Below, one piece after another: positions 25,701 to 37,257 of a stretch of 64,000 bases of DNA (position 1 is the first letter of the stretch; each line of letters begins with the position of its first letter). The stretch spans positions 5,537,366 to 5,601,365 of the forward strand of contig CM031612.1 of the NCBI GenBank assembly GCA_018398815.1. The letters are read 5' to 3'. Below the pieces are notes generated by a model that was not told the origin of the DNA, searched no databases, and saw only the letters and a list, made by a program, of their open reading frames with translations. This DNA comes from Conus ventricosus. Taxonomy: Eukaryota > Mollusca > Gastropoda > Neogastropoda > Conidae. The translations under genes were made by a program, and so were the position numbers.

Positions 25701-28700
25701 AAAACAAAAGAATAACCCAATACAGACGCTGGGAAGGGGAAAACAAACTTACAAAAAAGCCCGTTTTGTTTATTTTCCCCAATCCAAACCTTTAATTAAC
25801 GTTTGAAAAAAGATGATGTTAAAAATCCCGAAATGCATAACATCAAAATAAAAAAAAACAGGGGAATTAAGTTACGACCCAAAAAACAATGAAAAAAAAA
25901 GCTAAATGGTCCCCCGGCGCCTGGCAAGCTCTTAAAATTATGTCAAGAATTGATGAGGTATAAACCAAAACTTTACTGGATCAAGGGTAAAACCTGAAGA
26001 TTTTTGAGATGCGGGGGCAATTTTTCCCCTTTTTCAAAAAGGGTTTACAAACAAAAGCAGAGAAATTTTGACCTGATCTCTTAAAATCCATATCACTAAA
26101 ATACTTGAAAAACATAATATAAAGTAGCATAATGACCTCTTGGACAATAGGGCTTCTTTAAAAAACGCCCAAACAAGGGGTTTTTTTACGCGAATGAGTT
26201 TTTGAGACCCAACTTATAACAAATCTTTAATAAATTTTTTTTAACTGTCTTAACAACAGACAGCAAATAGGGGCAAATTTTTTTAAACTTTTTTTAAAGC
26301 CTTTGATAAGGTTTACCATGAGGCCGCTTTTTAAATAAAACATATGGGCATTTGGGGGGTTTTTTTGCTAAAAAAGGGGTAAATCATTCCCCATTGGGAG
26401 AACGCACAAATTGTTGGGAAGGGTTTGTATCCCATTTTAAACCCGTCTTGTCATTTTACCCCAGGGGAAATGTTCTCCCCTTGTTTTTCTTTAAATTTTA
26501 AAAAATGACAAAGTAGAAAAACTTCCCCCTGGAACACTAAAAAAGGCTTTTTGCAATGAAAGTTTAATATAGAACAATTAGAAGGGAAGAATGATTCACG
26601 CAAATTTTACAAGATTTTAAAAAAGCTTTTTCAAGAGTGGGAAAAAAACTTGGAAAAAGGAATTTTTATCCCCCAAAAATGCCCCAAATGTTGCGTAAAA
26701 TTTAAAAAAAACGCTCACCAAAATTTGATCCGATTATTCAAATTTAAATACTATTTTTTAAGAAAATAATGCTGCCAAAAAAATTTTGGGTGTTTTTGAT
26801 AGTCGTCTCAAATGGAAAAAAACATTACAATTTGTATGTAAAGAAAAAAAATAAAAAATCTTAGCTTTTTTATACAGGAAAATCAATGAACCCGCCCCCC
26901 AAAAGGGTTTAAAAAGACTGCTAAAAAACACTGGTTAGACCAGTAAGGAATAGGGTTTCCAGTTTTTGGGGGCCTTTACCATCTAAAAGGGTATTGATAA
27001 ACCCCGAAAAGGTTCGAAAAGAGCGCACGGTTCGTAAAAGGGGAACCCCTCAGAGAAAAGGGGAATACTAGGAAGAACAAGAGGGAAATTTTGAATGGGA
27101 AAACCCCTTTGAAGGAAAAAGAGCTTTTAAACAAACTTAACATCTTTTTCAAAGGCGAAATAAAGTAATTGAATTTCCCAAAGGAACAACTAAATAATTT
27201 AATAAAAATAGCAAAAAGGGGTGGGTCAATGTTTTAACCCTACCCCGCATCAAATAATTTACAGCCACTTACCTTCTTTTTTTTCCCAGTTCTGTACGGC
27301 TTGGAAAAATCACTGCCGGGGGCCCCTCAAGAATTTGCCACAAATGCAATTCATTTTCAAAACAAATTGATTCGACAGTTTTGAGATCTTTCCATAATTT
27401 TTTGATTTTTTTTTTTTTTACTTCCCCAAGAATTTTTAAATTTCCTGGGCCCGAGTTTGGCCATTTTTTTAAATTTTTAATTCCCAGTGTGACCCCTTGT
27501 TGCCAAAAATTTGGGTCCCGGGGGAAAAGCTAGTCGCAAAGTTTTATGTTTTTTTAATTTTAAAATTTTTTAAAAGCCGCTGGTGACCCCACTCGTTTTT
27601 AGTGAACCCGTGTTTTAGGAAGAAAAGAAGAAGTTTTTCTGTTCCCTTTTTTTAGATAGGGGAAAAAGGCCCGAAAGGGTCTTGGCCTGGTTACGTATTT
27701 TTGTCTTGTAAAAGAGGAGGGGGAAAAAAATGGGGAAATTTTTGCCTTGTCAATTTTCTTTTTTTGAGTATAAACAAAGGGGAAAAAAAAGGGTCTGTGG
27801 GGGGGAGGGGGGGGAATTAAGAGGTGGGAAAAATTTTTATACACACAAAAAAGGGGGGGGGAAAAAAGAGGAAAGGGGGGGGGGGGGGGCAGGGCTTTTG
27901 GTCCCGATGAAAAAATTTTTTTTACAAATTTAAAAAAAAGGGGAAAAAGAGAGGCTTTAAAACCCGTTTCCCAAAAATTTTCTTTTTTCTTAAAAAGGGA
28001 AAGATTTGAGGAAAAAAATTTTGGCTATAAAAAACCCGTCCTGTATTTAAAAAAAAGACTTCAGCCTTTGAAGCACTTTCATATGTATACAAAGAGGGGA
28101 AAAGGGGGGAGAGGGCTTTTTTTGCGGGGGAAGTATTTTAAAATTTAAAAAGGGGAAAGACTAATGGCCCGAGGTAAATATAATTTATGTATGTTAAAGG
28201 GGGAAAAAAAAGGGAAAAAAGGCTTTTTGCCCGGGTGGGTAAATTTTGTCTGATTTTTTTTAAATCTATAAAGAATAGGAAAGTTGGGAAAAACTAACCA
28301 ATCTTGCAGAAAGTTCCAAAAATGGCATAAAAAACCGGGGGTTTGCCATGGGTTTGAGTGGTGACTCATGATCCGGGGGGTCGGGGTTTGAATTTTTGGA
28401 CAGGGGGGGGGTTTTTTCCTTTGGGGATAACTTTGGTTCTGACTCCCTTCCCCCTTTCAGTCCTTCGAAAGGGGACTGTAAAAACCCCAAAGGGTTTCCC
28501 TGTTGAACGCACGCACAACACTTGCACACAAAATAAAAAACCCCTCAAATTTCGGAAGGGGAAAGGGCCCTTTGGCCTTTTGGAAAAGGGTACCTGGGTT
28601 TTCCCTAGCATGCACCTTCCCCCAAAATAAAGGGGAGGCTGCCTTTAAAAAGGGGAGATAAAAAACGGTTTAAAACACACAAAAGTGTCAGAATCTTCAA

Positions 28701-29090
28701 CTGAGTGAAGGGGAAAAAAATTAAAAAAAAGAAGAAACAACCCCTGCAGACTGAAAGGGAACAGGAAAAGAGCGGGAAATTTTTCTGGCATTTTATGGGA
28801 AAATGGGTAAACTTTGCTGGGATTTCATGCTGGGGGAAACTGGGTGAGAACTTTGCGGCATTTCATTCTGGGTGGAAAAATGGGGGGGATTTAACCAATT
28901 GGGGGGGATTTTTATCTGGTGTAAACTGGGTGAGAAAATTTTTCTGGATTTCTTTCTGGGTGGAAACTGGGTTTAGAACTTTGTGGGATTTCATGTTTGG
29001 GTGGAAAATGAACGGGGAGAAAAGTTGTACCCTTCCCCTGATTTTGGTGGGCGTTTAAAACAATTTTCCCATCATTTCGCTTTTTTCAAA
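19341..29090. other. Partly degraded sequence with inflated homopolymers
   Basis: Here the sequence regains complexity but keeps inflated runs (AAAA, TTTT, GGGG, CCCC) and frequent frame changes. It includes an approximately 84-base C run at 19,699-19,782. A LINE RT can still be traced at 26.05-27.38 kb. Nothing else can be named with confidence. The degradation fades toward 29 kb, where a P4HA exon with extra bases in two homopolymers is recognisable. Confidence 0.75.
26050..27380 (+). mobile_element. LINE reverse transcriptase, error-ridden
   Basis: On the + strand, discontinuous frames give RT landmarks in order: ISLKYLKNI, FFKAFDKVYHEA (the 'D.skAFD.v.H' block), TPGEMFSPCFSL (equivalent to the 'PQGs.L.P.lF' block), and a degraded YADD region near 26,550. 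Then follow KLFQEWEKTWK, KTLVRPVRNRV...WGP and an 'LEKVQ'-like stretch around 27,005. The order and orientation match the endonuclease half at 10.6-11.8 kb. Both probably belong to one LINE insertion in the P4HA intron, with artefactual sequence between them. Confidence 0.65.
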
Positions 29091-29134
29091 AAAGATCGAC
29101 GAAGAAACCAAAACCCGTTGTACATGGTTTGCAG

Positions 29135-29231
29135 AGGCAGCTCTTTTTGGTACAAAATTCCCGCCCCGATGGTGCACCAGACAGCCGCAGTCTGCACGGA
29201 GGTTGCCCCGTCGTCATTGGAGAAAAGTGGG
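29135..29231 (+). CDS. P4HA: Prolyl 4-hydroxylase alpha subunit, exon with catalytic His and Lys
   Basis: Frame-broken but unmistakable exon. It begins after TGGTTTGCAG, shows F-W-Y, and after the break reads SRPDGAPDSRSLHGGCPVV followed by IGEKW. The His at 29,195-29,197 and the Lys ten residues later at 29,225-29,227 are the third iron ligand and the 2-oxoglutarate-binding Lys of P4HA. The break lies at the homopolymers TTTTT/AAAA (29,143-29,158). The exon is about 3 bases longer than the phases predict, consistent with inflated runs rather than gene loss. It ends TGGG|GTGAGT in phase 1, matching the last exon, which starts with TG. Confidence 0.85.
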
Positions 29232-29567
29232 GTGAGTTGGGAGAAGCAGGGCGATTCAGAAGCGGGGCGATTCAGAAGTGGGGGTGATTTGGGAGATGTG
29301 GGGTGAGTTGGGATATGTGGTGTGATTTGGGAGAAGTGGCGTGATTTTGGGAGATGTGGTGTGATTTGGGAGATGTGGTGTGATTTTGGAGAAGTGGGAT
29401 GAGTTGGGAGTAGTGGTGTGATTTGGGAGATTGGGGATGAGTTGGGGGAGGGGTTGAGAGAAGTGGGGTGAGTTAGAAGTGGGGGTGAGTTGGGAGAAGT
29501 GGGGGTGAGTTGGGAGAAGTGGGGGTGAGTTGGGAAGTGGGGGTGGAGTTGGGAAGTGGGGGGTGAG

Positions 29568-29606
<39 letters not shown>

Positions 29607-29790
29607 GGGAAAGAAAGTGGGGGTGAGTTGGGGGAAGTGGGGGTGAGTTGGGAGAAGTGGGGGTGAGTTGGGAGAAGCGGGGGTGAGTTGAGGGAAGGGG
29701 GGTGAGTTGGGGGTGAGTTGGGAGAAGTGGGGGCGAGTTGGGAGAAGTGGGGGTGAGTTGGGGGAAGTGGGGTGAGTTGGGACAAAAAGG
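29232..29790 (+). repeat. Minisatellite built on the P4HA splice donor, with poly-G core
   Basis: A degenerate 17-20 base unit, approximately GGGGTGAGTTGGGAGAAGT, is repeated more than twenty times directly from the exon's 5' splice site onward. The exon ends GAAAAGTGGG|GTGAGTTGGGAGAAG, so the authentic donor is effectively the first repeat unit. Most later units contain another GTGAGT. A 36-base G run interrupts the array near 29,570-29,605. Confidence 0.9.
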
Positions 29791-31044
29791 AGTGTTTGTG
29801 CATGGAGTGGGTTAACGGTAATTGGACAGAGCAGAACTGGGACCATTTTTTGCTTATGAATTATGAGAGAAAAACTATCAATAGACTTTCAAACGAGTGG
29901 AACAAGTGATAGTGTATTTGTTACACTCCTTTCACTGTTTAAAAAACTCTTTTTTCATTCTCTTGTTTGAACTGCAGTACTTTCTGCAGTCGACCTTCAG
30001 ACTATTGTATATTTGTGCGTTTGTATGTATGAACCTGTTTGCAACTGTGTTTGGGACGGTGCTTATGTGCTCCTGTATGTAGAGGTGTGTGTGTGAGAGA
30101 GAGCGAGAGAGAGAGAATGTGTGTGGTAGTAGTGCAAACATTGGTTAAGTAGTACCAGTATATTTTCATTTTAATTTTTCATAAAGTGTCTCACCGATAT
30201 GAAATTAGTGGGAAAGACTGAAAGAGTATGAATATGTGCATTTACATGCATGTGTAGATTTGTATGTGCGTGTGTGCCACCTAAAACTGTAACAACCTCT
30301 GGATCGCAGAAAACGCCAATAACTGGACAAACGAATTAAGGAAAACTTATTTTCAATTGGAAAAAAATTTAGAAATAGCGATTTTTTTTTTTTTTTTAAT
30401 GACCTAAAGGCAAACATCAACATAGATATGAACACCATCATCGCGTGAATAGGTTTTATACACAGCTGCAAACCGAACATCAGTCAGCCATGTTTCATTG
30501 TGCTGCCTCGTATGTTGCTCAACAGGATTGATCTCAAAAGAAAAATCCACCCACCCACACCCACATACTCTTACACACCCTTTGTTACCAGTTCATATGA
30601 AATCTGCCAAATTCATTACTGCATTAGTTTTTAAAGAGAATGTTAACACCAGAATGATCATATGATGATAGAGTTTGTCCAACACTTTAAAGATGCAAAA
30701 CCTTTTGTAACCATCCAACCATATCGATACACTTTAGGTGGTACACATAACGGCTGTGTAGAATCCGCATAGCACGTATGTACGTGTTTGCATGTGAATT
30801 TACTTTGCCTGTATGTACATTATATAATTGTGTAGGAAATTATGGGAAAATGAGTGGAAAATAAAAATGGCGAAAAAAAAAAAAAGCTTCAGCACTAGAT
30901 TTTGTTTTAATTGCACACACATTTTGTAGCATAACTATTTTTGGTTTTGAAGCATCAATCTTTAGTCTATGAAGTGGCTTCTGCTCACGCCTGTATGTGT
31001 GTGTATGCATCTGTGGTTGTGTGTGTGTGTGTGCTTGCACACAG

Positions 31045-31226
31045 TGGCCAACAAATGGATCCACGAGATCAGCACGGCCATGACCAGGTCCTGCCAAACC
31101 ACCCCCTGGAGGCCAGACACCACCCAAGGCCGGAAGCCGGACACGGCCTCGAGGACGGAAGCCCTCTTGGTCGTCAGGAGCTGCACCCTCTGCCATCTAG
31201 TCCCGAGGACTGTCCAACCTTGTTGA
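31045..31226 (+). CDS. P4HA: Prolyl 4-hydroxylase alpha subunit, terminal exon
   Basis: After a (GT)n-flanked acceptor (TTGCACACAG), the exon supplies TG to complete a Val codon and reads VANKWIHEISTAMTRSC. This matches the universal P4HA ending 'v.NKWihe'. The usual continuation 'rGQefrRPC' is not present. Instead the frame runs about 50 further residues, with several Arg and Cys, to TGA at 31,224-31,226. The tail could be a lineage-specific C-terminus or a downstream frame error. The following approximately 1.3 kb is probably 3' UTR. Confidence 0.8.
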
Positions 31227-32520
31227 ATCGTTGTGCTTGTGCTGGATCAGGTGCCAGGGATTTCACCACCTTTTCAGACAGGGCTTTTGCAATAATCTTG
31301 TGCTTTATCCTGAGCAAGAAATTCCTATTCATCTTTCTCACACGGAATTTCAACGATGCCAAGATTTATCGGACTTTTTTTTTTTCTTTAGTCATCATTC
31401 CGCATGGGATTTTAATAATCCTGTGATTTGTCCTGTGCTGGTGATTTCATTGTCATTCCATATGGGATTTTCACAATCCTGTATCAAGGATTTCACAGAC
31501 GTCTTTGCAGCGTTTTTGTTCCAGTCCTCCGATTAATTGTGAGGGGCACAATCAGTGGAGATGTGGTCTGATGAATTGAGTTTGTTCAATGGATGGATGT
31601 GTTCAGCGATGTGTGTTGGTCACTCGTCGCTTCATGTTCTTTGCAAACAATAGTATGCTTGGCATGCTTGGCGTGTACGATCACATCATCACTTCCATTT
31701 GTTTACTTGTCAAGTTTCTTTGAATTTGTATTTCCATCAGTCTTTCATCAGATATGGAAAGTATGTTTACAGTCCAATAGAATCTACACACACTGACGAT
31801 ATTGCTGTTCAGCAGTCAGTGGGTTATACCTGAAAATGGCATACCATTGTTGTTTGACCCTCAGAAGACAAAAAAAAAAAAAAAAGATTTGGAAGCATTG
31901 GTGACCTGTGGTCAGCCTAGTCATTTTTCTTTTTTTCTAATTTAAATTTCATGTTGGCGAACAAACTGCTGTTCATGTGACAAATAGCATCACATATGCC
32001 TTTAATTTGGTCTTTGTTGTCTGCCCGCCTTCATCAAGTTGAAGATTCTGGCAACAAGGGGGTTCCGGTTTGCTGTGGGAGTTTGGGTCAGTTTATGCAG
32101 CCAGTGCTCACTACCTAACTGCATGGACAGTGGGCAGGGGAAGTGGGGGCCACCACACTCACTATTTCAGGCCTCTAACCATACTTTGGTAGGCCCTACT
32201 TTGGAGTGGGTGGGGAGGGTTGTACTCTAGGCATGGGGTGGGAGGGGATGGGTCGGGGGTGAATGGGGAGTGGGTGGGTGGGGGGGCAAATCAGAGGTAG
32301 GACTGAAAGTCCACCACTGCGGCTGATTGAATTGCCTCAGGTGGGAGCTTATTAAACTCCCTGGTGGTGCGGGGAAAGGAGTGTTTTCTATAGTTCCTGC
32401 TGTTGGACTCCAAGGCATACTGGTGTTCATGAAAGTGCCGAGTGGCGTATCCAGTTTTCAGGAGTCCTGGTCATCATGAGGAACGATTTTGATGTTCTTT
32501 GAAACCATGACAGCAAATTT
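31227..32520. other. Probable P4HA 3' UTR and downstream sequence
   Basis: Non-coding sequence after the P4HA stop. It contains loosely repeated phrases such as CATATGGGATTTTCACAATCCTG and CGCATGGGATTTTAATAATCC, and a G-rich stretch at 32,225-32,290. No other gene is seen. Confidence 0.5.
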
Positions 32521-32524
32521 GAAA

Positions 32525-32640
32525 ATTTTTTGAGAAAGCTCCGCCCAAAAAGCGTTGACAAACGAATCGCAAGACAAAACACGACGCGTTTCGACCTCTT
32601 GGGTCTTCTTCAGGCAAGAGACGCAACACTGAAGACAACA
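32525..32640 (+). repeat. Solo copy of the dispersed foldback-arm family
   Basis: The sequence CAAGACAAAACACGACGCGTTTCGACCTCTTGGGTCTTCTTC matches one arm of the large inverted repeat at 44,877-45,110. A more degenerate relative lies at about 35,915-35,975. Three related copies in one window show that this is a dispersed repeat family, not a unique hairpin. Confidence 0.75.
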
Positions 32641-34519
32641 AAAATCAACGAGCAATCACTTAGCTTCATCCAATTCGACGCAAGATGGGTGTTGAATGAA
32701 AACAAGGCTGCCAGGAAGCTAGTCCATGTTCTCCGCCGGCAATGAAAATTCTGCCAAAGGCTCGAAACTGGTCAGCTCTTGTAAACAACTGACATAGTTT
32801 ACTCAAAGAGAAAGTACAGTCAGATGCACAGACTAGATTATTTTTTCTGAATATGTGCACATGCATTTGTTTGCCACGACATTCAGACTATCTGTTTTAG
32901 GCCAATGATGGGGCCCTGTGATGTCATGTGGTGATGAAGCAACAAAGGAGAATGTGGGCTCTCAAAATGAACGGTGTCCCAGGAGGCACCAAACTCCAGG
33001 ACAATTCTCCACTCTCCTTCCTGCAGCTTGAACAGTCAGCACTTGCAGTAAGCAGTCTGACATGTGCACACCTCTTCATTTGCCTGTGTTGGTTGGGGGC
33101 GGGGTTTGTGAAAACAGTGAACAGGACAGTGAATAGCAACTGACACTGATTTTGATTTGTTTTGAGTGAACAAGACGGCGTGAGCATCAGAAGTAAGGAT
33201 CAAAGAGTGATACTGGACAGGAAATGGATGAGTGTGTTGATCATGCAGTCAGTGTTGATGATGCAATCGGTGTAGATGATGCAGTCTGGACACATGCTTC
33301 CAACATTCATCTCGTCACTTCATCCAGACATCAGTTGGCGACATGGAGAACTGTTTTTGTGTGTGTGTGAATGTTTTCTTTACACAAGATTGTGTTTACT
33401 CAATGATTGTGTGATGTCATTCACATGTGTTGTGAAATACGACGGGTATTGTGAAGATGGCTTATCAGTTTAAAAAAGAACAAAAAGATTACCAGTACTG
33501 TGAAACTGGATGTTGATTCATTTGTATCAGTATGCCTCATATGCATACAATGAATGTCCAACACTGCTTTGAAGCCATTGGTGCTTAGGTTTTGTAGGTT
33601 AAATATTAAACTTAAAAGTCTTGTACATTCATGTTGAGCACCATTTTGTAGGTTTAACAGTTTTATATTTTATATGCATTCATGTTGAGCACCGTTCTGT
33701 AGGTTAAATATCAAACTTAAAGTTTTATACCTGAACGTAGACCTTTACTTAAAGCGGGAAGTGAATACGCCTGTCGTACCACTATCTGCTCATGTCAAAT
33801 TTCAGATGCAATGAATTTCTGACACATTACAGTTCACCTAAAATAAATAGCAATAAAGCACAATTGTAAAAAGTGATGAACACTCGCTGCCTTGATGTCG
33901 GGCTCCATGCCAGCTCCAATCCCAGCCTGGATTGCTGCTGTAGTGTCAACGGGGTGACAGACAGCTCCCCTCCGCCTCCCTCCCTCTCCATCCAGGAACA
34001 AAATTAGTTACAACTGGTAGAGAAAGGGAGGTAATGATTTGTAGAAAGAAATGGAAAGCTGTGCTGTTTTGTTCGTCATGATCACAGGTACTGTTGGTGG
34101 TGCTCTTATTTCTGCAACACGGTTAACTGGGAAAACGGGCGTGTGCAAGAACAAGAGCTTTTTGTTTGTTTTTCAAAAGAATGCACAATGTTTACTGCTG
34201 GATTGTTTACACTAAGTGATGTGGTGTTCACTAGAACCAACGGTGGCCAAGGTAGGACAGCACTGTGAGCTCGGGTTAATCGGTGCGTCATCAGAAGAGT
34301 GGTAGCAAGTCGTGTTTAATTAGTCATAGAAGACCCACTTGTCCCGTTCGTAGAAGATGCCTCTTCATAATAGTTCAAAGTTCTCTCTTCCACTTCATAC
34401 AAAGCACAGGCCAGCTGTGTCCAGTGTTTTGTGCTCCAGTTCCACAGTAATGAACTTCAGGATCATTCCCCCCCTAGTACCACCACATGAAAAATGGTGA
34501 AACGGCTGTAATGGATTAT

Positions 34520-34730
34520 AGCATGATGGTGCCTGATGGGAATGTATGATAATGTTATGTTAATGTGTGATAATGCTATGGTAATGTGTGAGATCATGCT
34601 ATGGTAATGTGTGTGTGATCATGCTATGGTGATGTGTGCGTGATCATGCTATGGTGATGTCTGCGTGATAATGCTATGGTGATCATGCTACGGTAACATA
34701 ACGCATGTATGATAATGCTATGGTAATACA
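34520..34730. repeat. Degenerate ~25-bp tandem repeat
   Basis: Repeated variants of TGTGTGATCATGCTATGGTAA, about eight copies with drift between GATCATGC and GATAATGC. Confidence 0.8.
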
Positions 34731-37100
34731 ACCATCAAATGAATATGTTATCTTGAAGTTCGCATTGGAAAGGTCTGTCAGCAGAAGGTCAATTTAGTCA
34801 GCAGCAGGTCAATTTAGTCTGAAGGTTGCCACAGGTTGGCATGGTCGTCAAAGCTGCAGGTGTGTCTGGGCATAACATAAAAACGGGATCATAAAAGTGG
34901 ATGAGTATAAAACGATGTATGAAGCAATTTATAAATGCGCCATGGATGAGCAACTTGTCCGATGCTCCTTGTTTCTTCATTTCATATTTGTGCCATTTAT
35001 ATCGAGCCCTTGAAACTGAAAAGCACAGCTATTGGACTTGGTTTCCTTTTGAGTCTGAAGGCACCGCTTTGTAGCAGTTTTTTTTTTTTTTTTTTTTTTC
35101 CAAAGTATCCAAACATTTGCTGTTCATTGAACAAACTGGAAGGGAGAAGGAAACCACATCCAAAAGATACGCCTTTGGCGAGACAAAATATTCTGACGAC
35201 TAACACACGCTCGCAAATTTTTCAGACGTGTAATGACTGCTAATGTTTGTTTTTTTTTTTAATTGAAACCAGCTAAGTTTAGATGAACATGGTCATCCAA
35301 AAACAAATGAAATAACAGGCAAAAAAAAAAAAAACGGCCAACCATCACACTGACCATTTTCACAGCACTGGTTGCATTTATACAGAAATTTCACTTTGTC
35401 AGCATGCAATGGCATGCTCCTACTGCTCCTACTGTTGTTACGTTAAACGTTAATTCCCTTAGCTTAGTCGTAAGGACAATGAATTGTTTGGGGCATGGTG
35501 GAGGGAGTTGCACATCCACACTATACTTCCACCGCATGATCTGAAGCAGGTGCCCCAATTACCACATCCATACTATACTTGGTCATAAAACCCCTCAAAG
35601 ATTTTCACTTGTTTCCACATATTGAAATAATGGTCAACAGATGTTTTTAATGGGCCTTTCAGTTCTGAATGACCTAGGGGACTTGAAGAGGCCCCCAGGT
35701 AAAAAGAAAACAAAAAACTTCAATACAGGAATACCACTGTATTCAATACAGGAATAATTCCACTATTCAATACAGAAATAATTCAATACAGGAATAATAT
35801 CACTGTATTCAATAGAAATACCACTAATTTTGTTAGTTTCAAAGTGAGGCGACTAAATATGTAAACTGAAACAAATTTTGAAAATTACTGCCGAGTAGGT
35901 TAAATGGGCACAAATTGCAAGACGAAACATGACGCACTTTGGTCCAATTCAGGAGATAAACGACATTCAGGACAATGAAAGGATCAATTTGATAAGATGA
36001 GCGATTGCCCCTTCGCTTTCCTGCATTCACCTGCCCGTATTATTACATGTGCAATTCGCAATTGTTCTAATCACTTAATACTCATTGTGTATTGCACCGT
36101 AAGTGTATTCTGAAAAATGGGCCGACTTTTAAGAAGAAAAAACCCGATTTTTAAGGAAGTAACCAAAAAAAAAACTGAAGCAAGATCATTGTTTTGCATT
36201 TAACTTTAGAATTTACTAAACCGGGCCTAGCACTCTAGCAGCATTAAAAGTGGTTTTCTTTTTCATGCTTGCCTTTGGCAAACAGGTGCAGCAAAGGGGA
36301 GGGGGCAAAAAAACGATGTAAAGATGCTACAGAATTTCTGCTTTTCACTTAAACATGAAATTGGTTAAAAGGAAAAAAAAAAATCCTGGATTAAACGACT
36401 ATACTTCAATGTTTAGACAAGGCAGCTTGTACCACATACCCACTCCAGTTTTGAGTTCCACACAATATTATCATGGGTGAAACCTACAAAACTTGATTTG
36501 ACTGAAATTAGGCAGGGGCCGCGGCGGGGTACAGGGGCGAAATTGATTTTTTAGGCCAATTTCGTTGGCTCTCCTGCACCAGAAAAAGCTTAATTGTAAC
36601 ATGATTTCTGCAGTAAAAAGCTTAACTGCAACATGATTTTGTGAGTTACTGTTAGACTTTGTTCCATTAATTCATTTAAATGAATAAAAATAATATTCAT
36701 GGCTTATTGTACAAGCTCAGAAAAGTTAGTCTAAAAGTGTAGAAATAAACCAGAATATAAAAACTCAAAGGAAATTTCTCACCCAATCTGAACTGATCAA
36801 AACATTCCAAAAATCAATTTCCCCACAAATTGTTTAAAAAATGGTCACTATTACTATTTGAAATCAAGACTGTAAAAAGAATATCCATGCTCACACATTT
36901 GAGATGCACAATGAGGAACCAAAGTAGCCTTATTCTTGCCGCCACCATTTGTCTTTTAAGTCCAAAGAATCACACCATTTTAAATAAGGAGAAATCAAAG
37001 TTGACATGTTGTCAGCACATTTTCTCTTTCCTAGCAACCACACCACATATAGAAAATGGATGAACAAAGGTGGCCTTATCTTGTCGGTTCCTCACTGTCA

Positions 37101-37257
37101 AGCCACCATATACATGAAGTATAATTCATCCTTTCAATCATTTTCAGAATTGTCCAATAAAGTGCAAAGCTGTCATGTCAAAAAGCCACCATACACATGA
37201 AGTATTCATCCTTTCAATCATTTTCAGAATTGTCCAATAAAGTGCAAAGCTGTCATC
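37101..37257. repeat. ~83-bp direct duplication
   Basis: Two adjacent copies of a unit running from AAGCCACCATA to AAAGCTGTCAT. They differ by a few bases. Confidence 0.85.
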
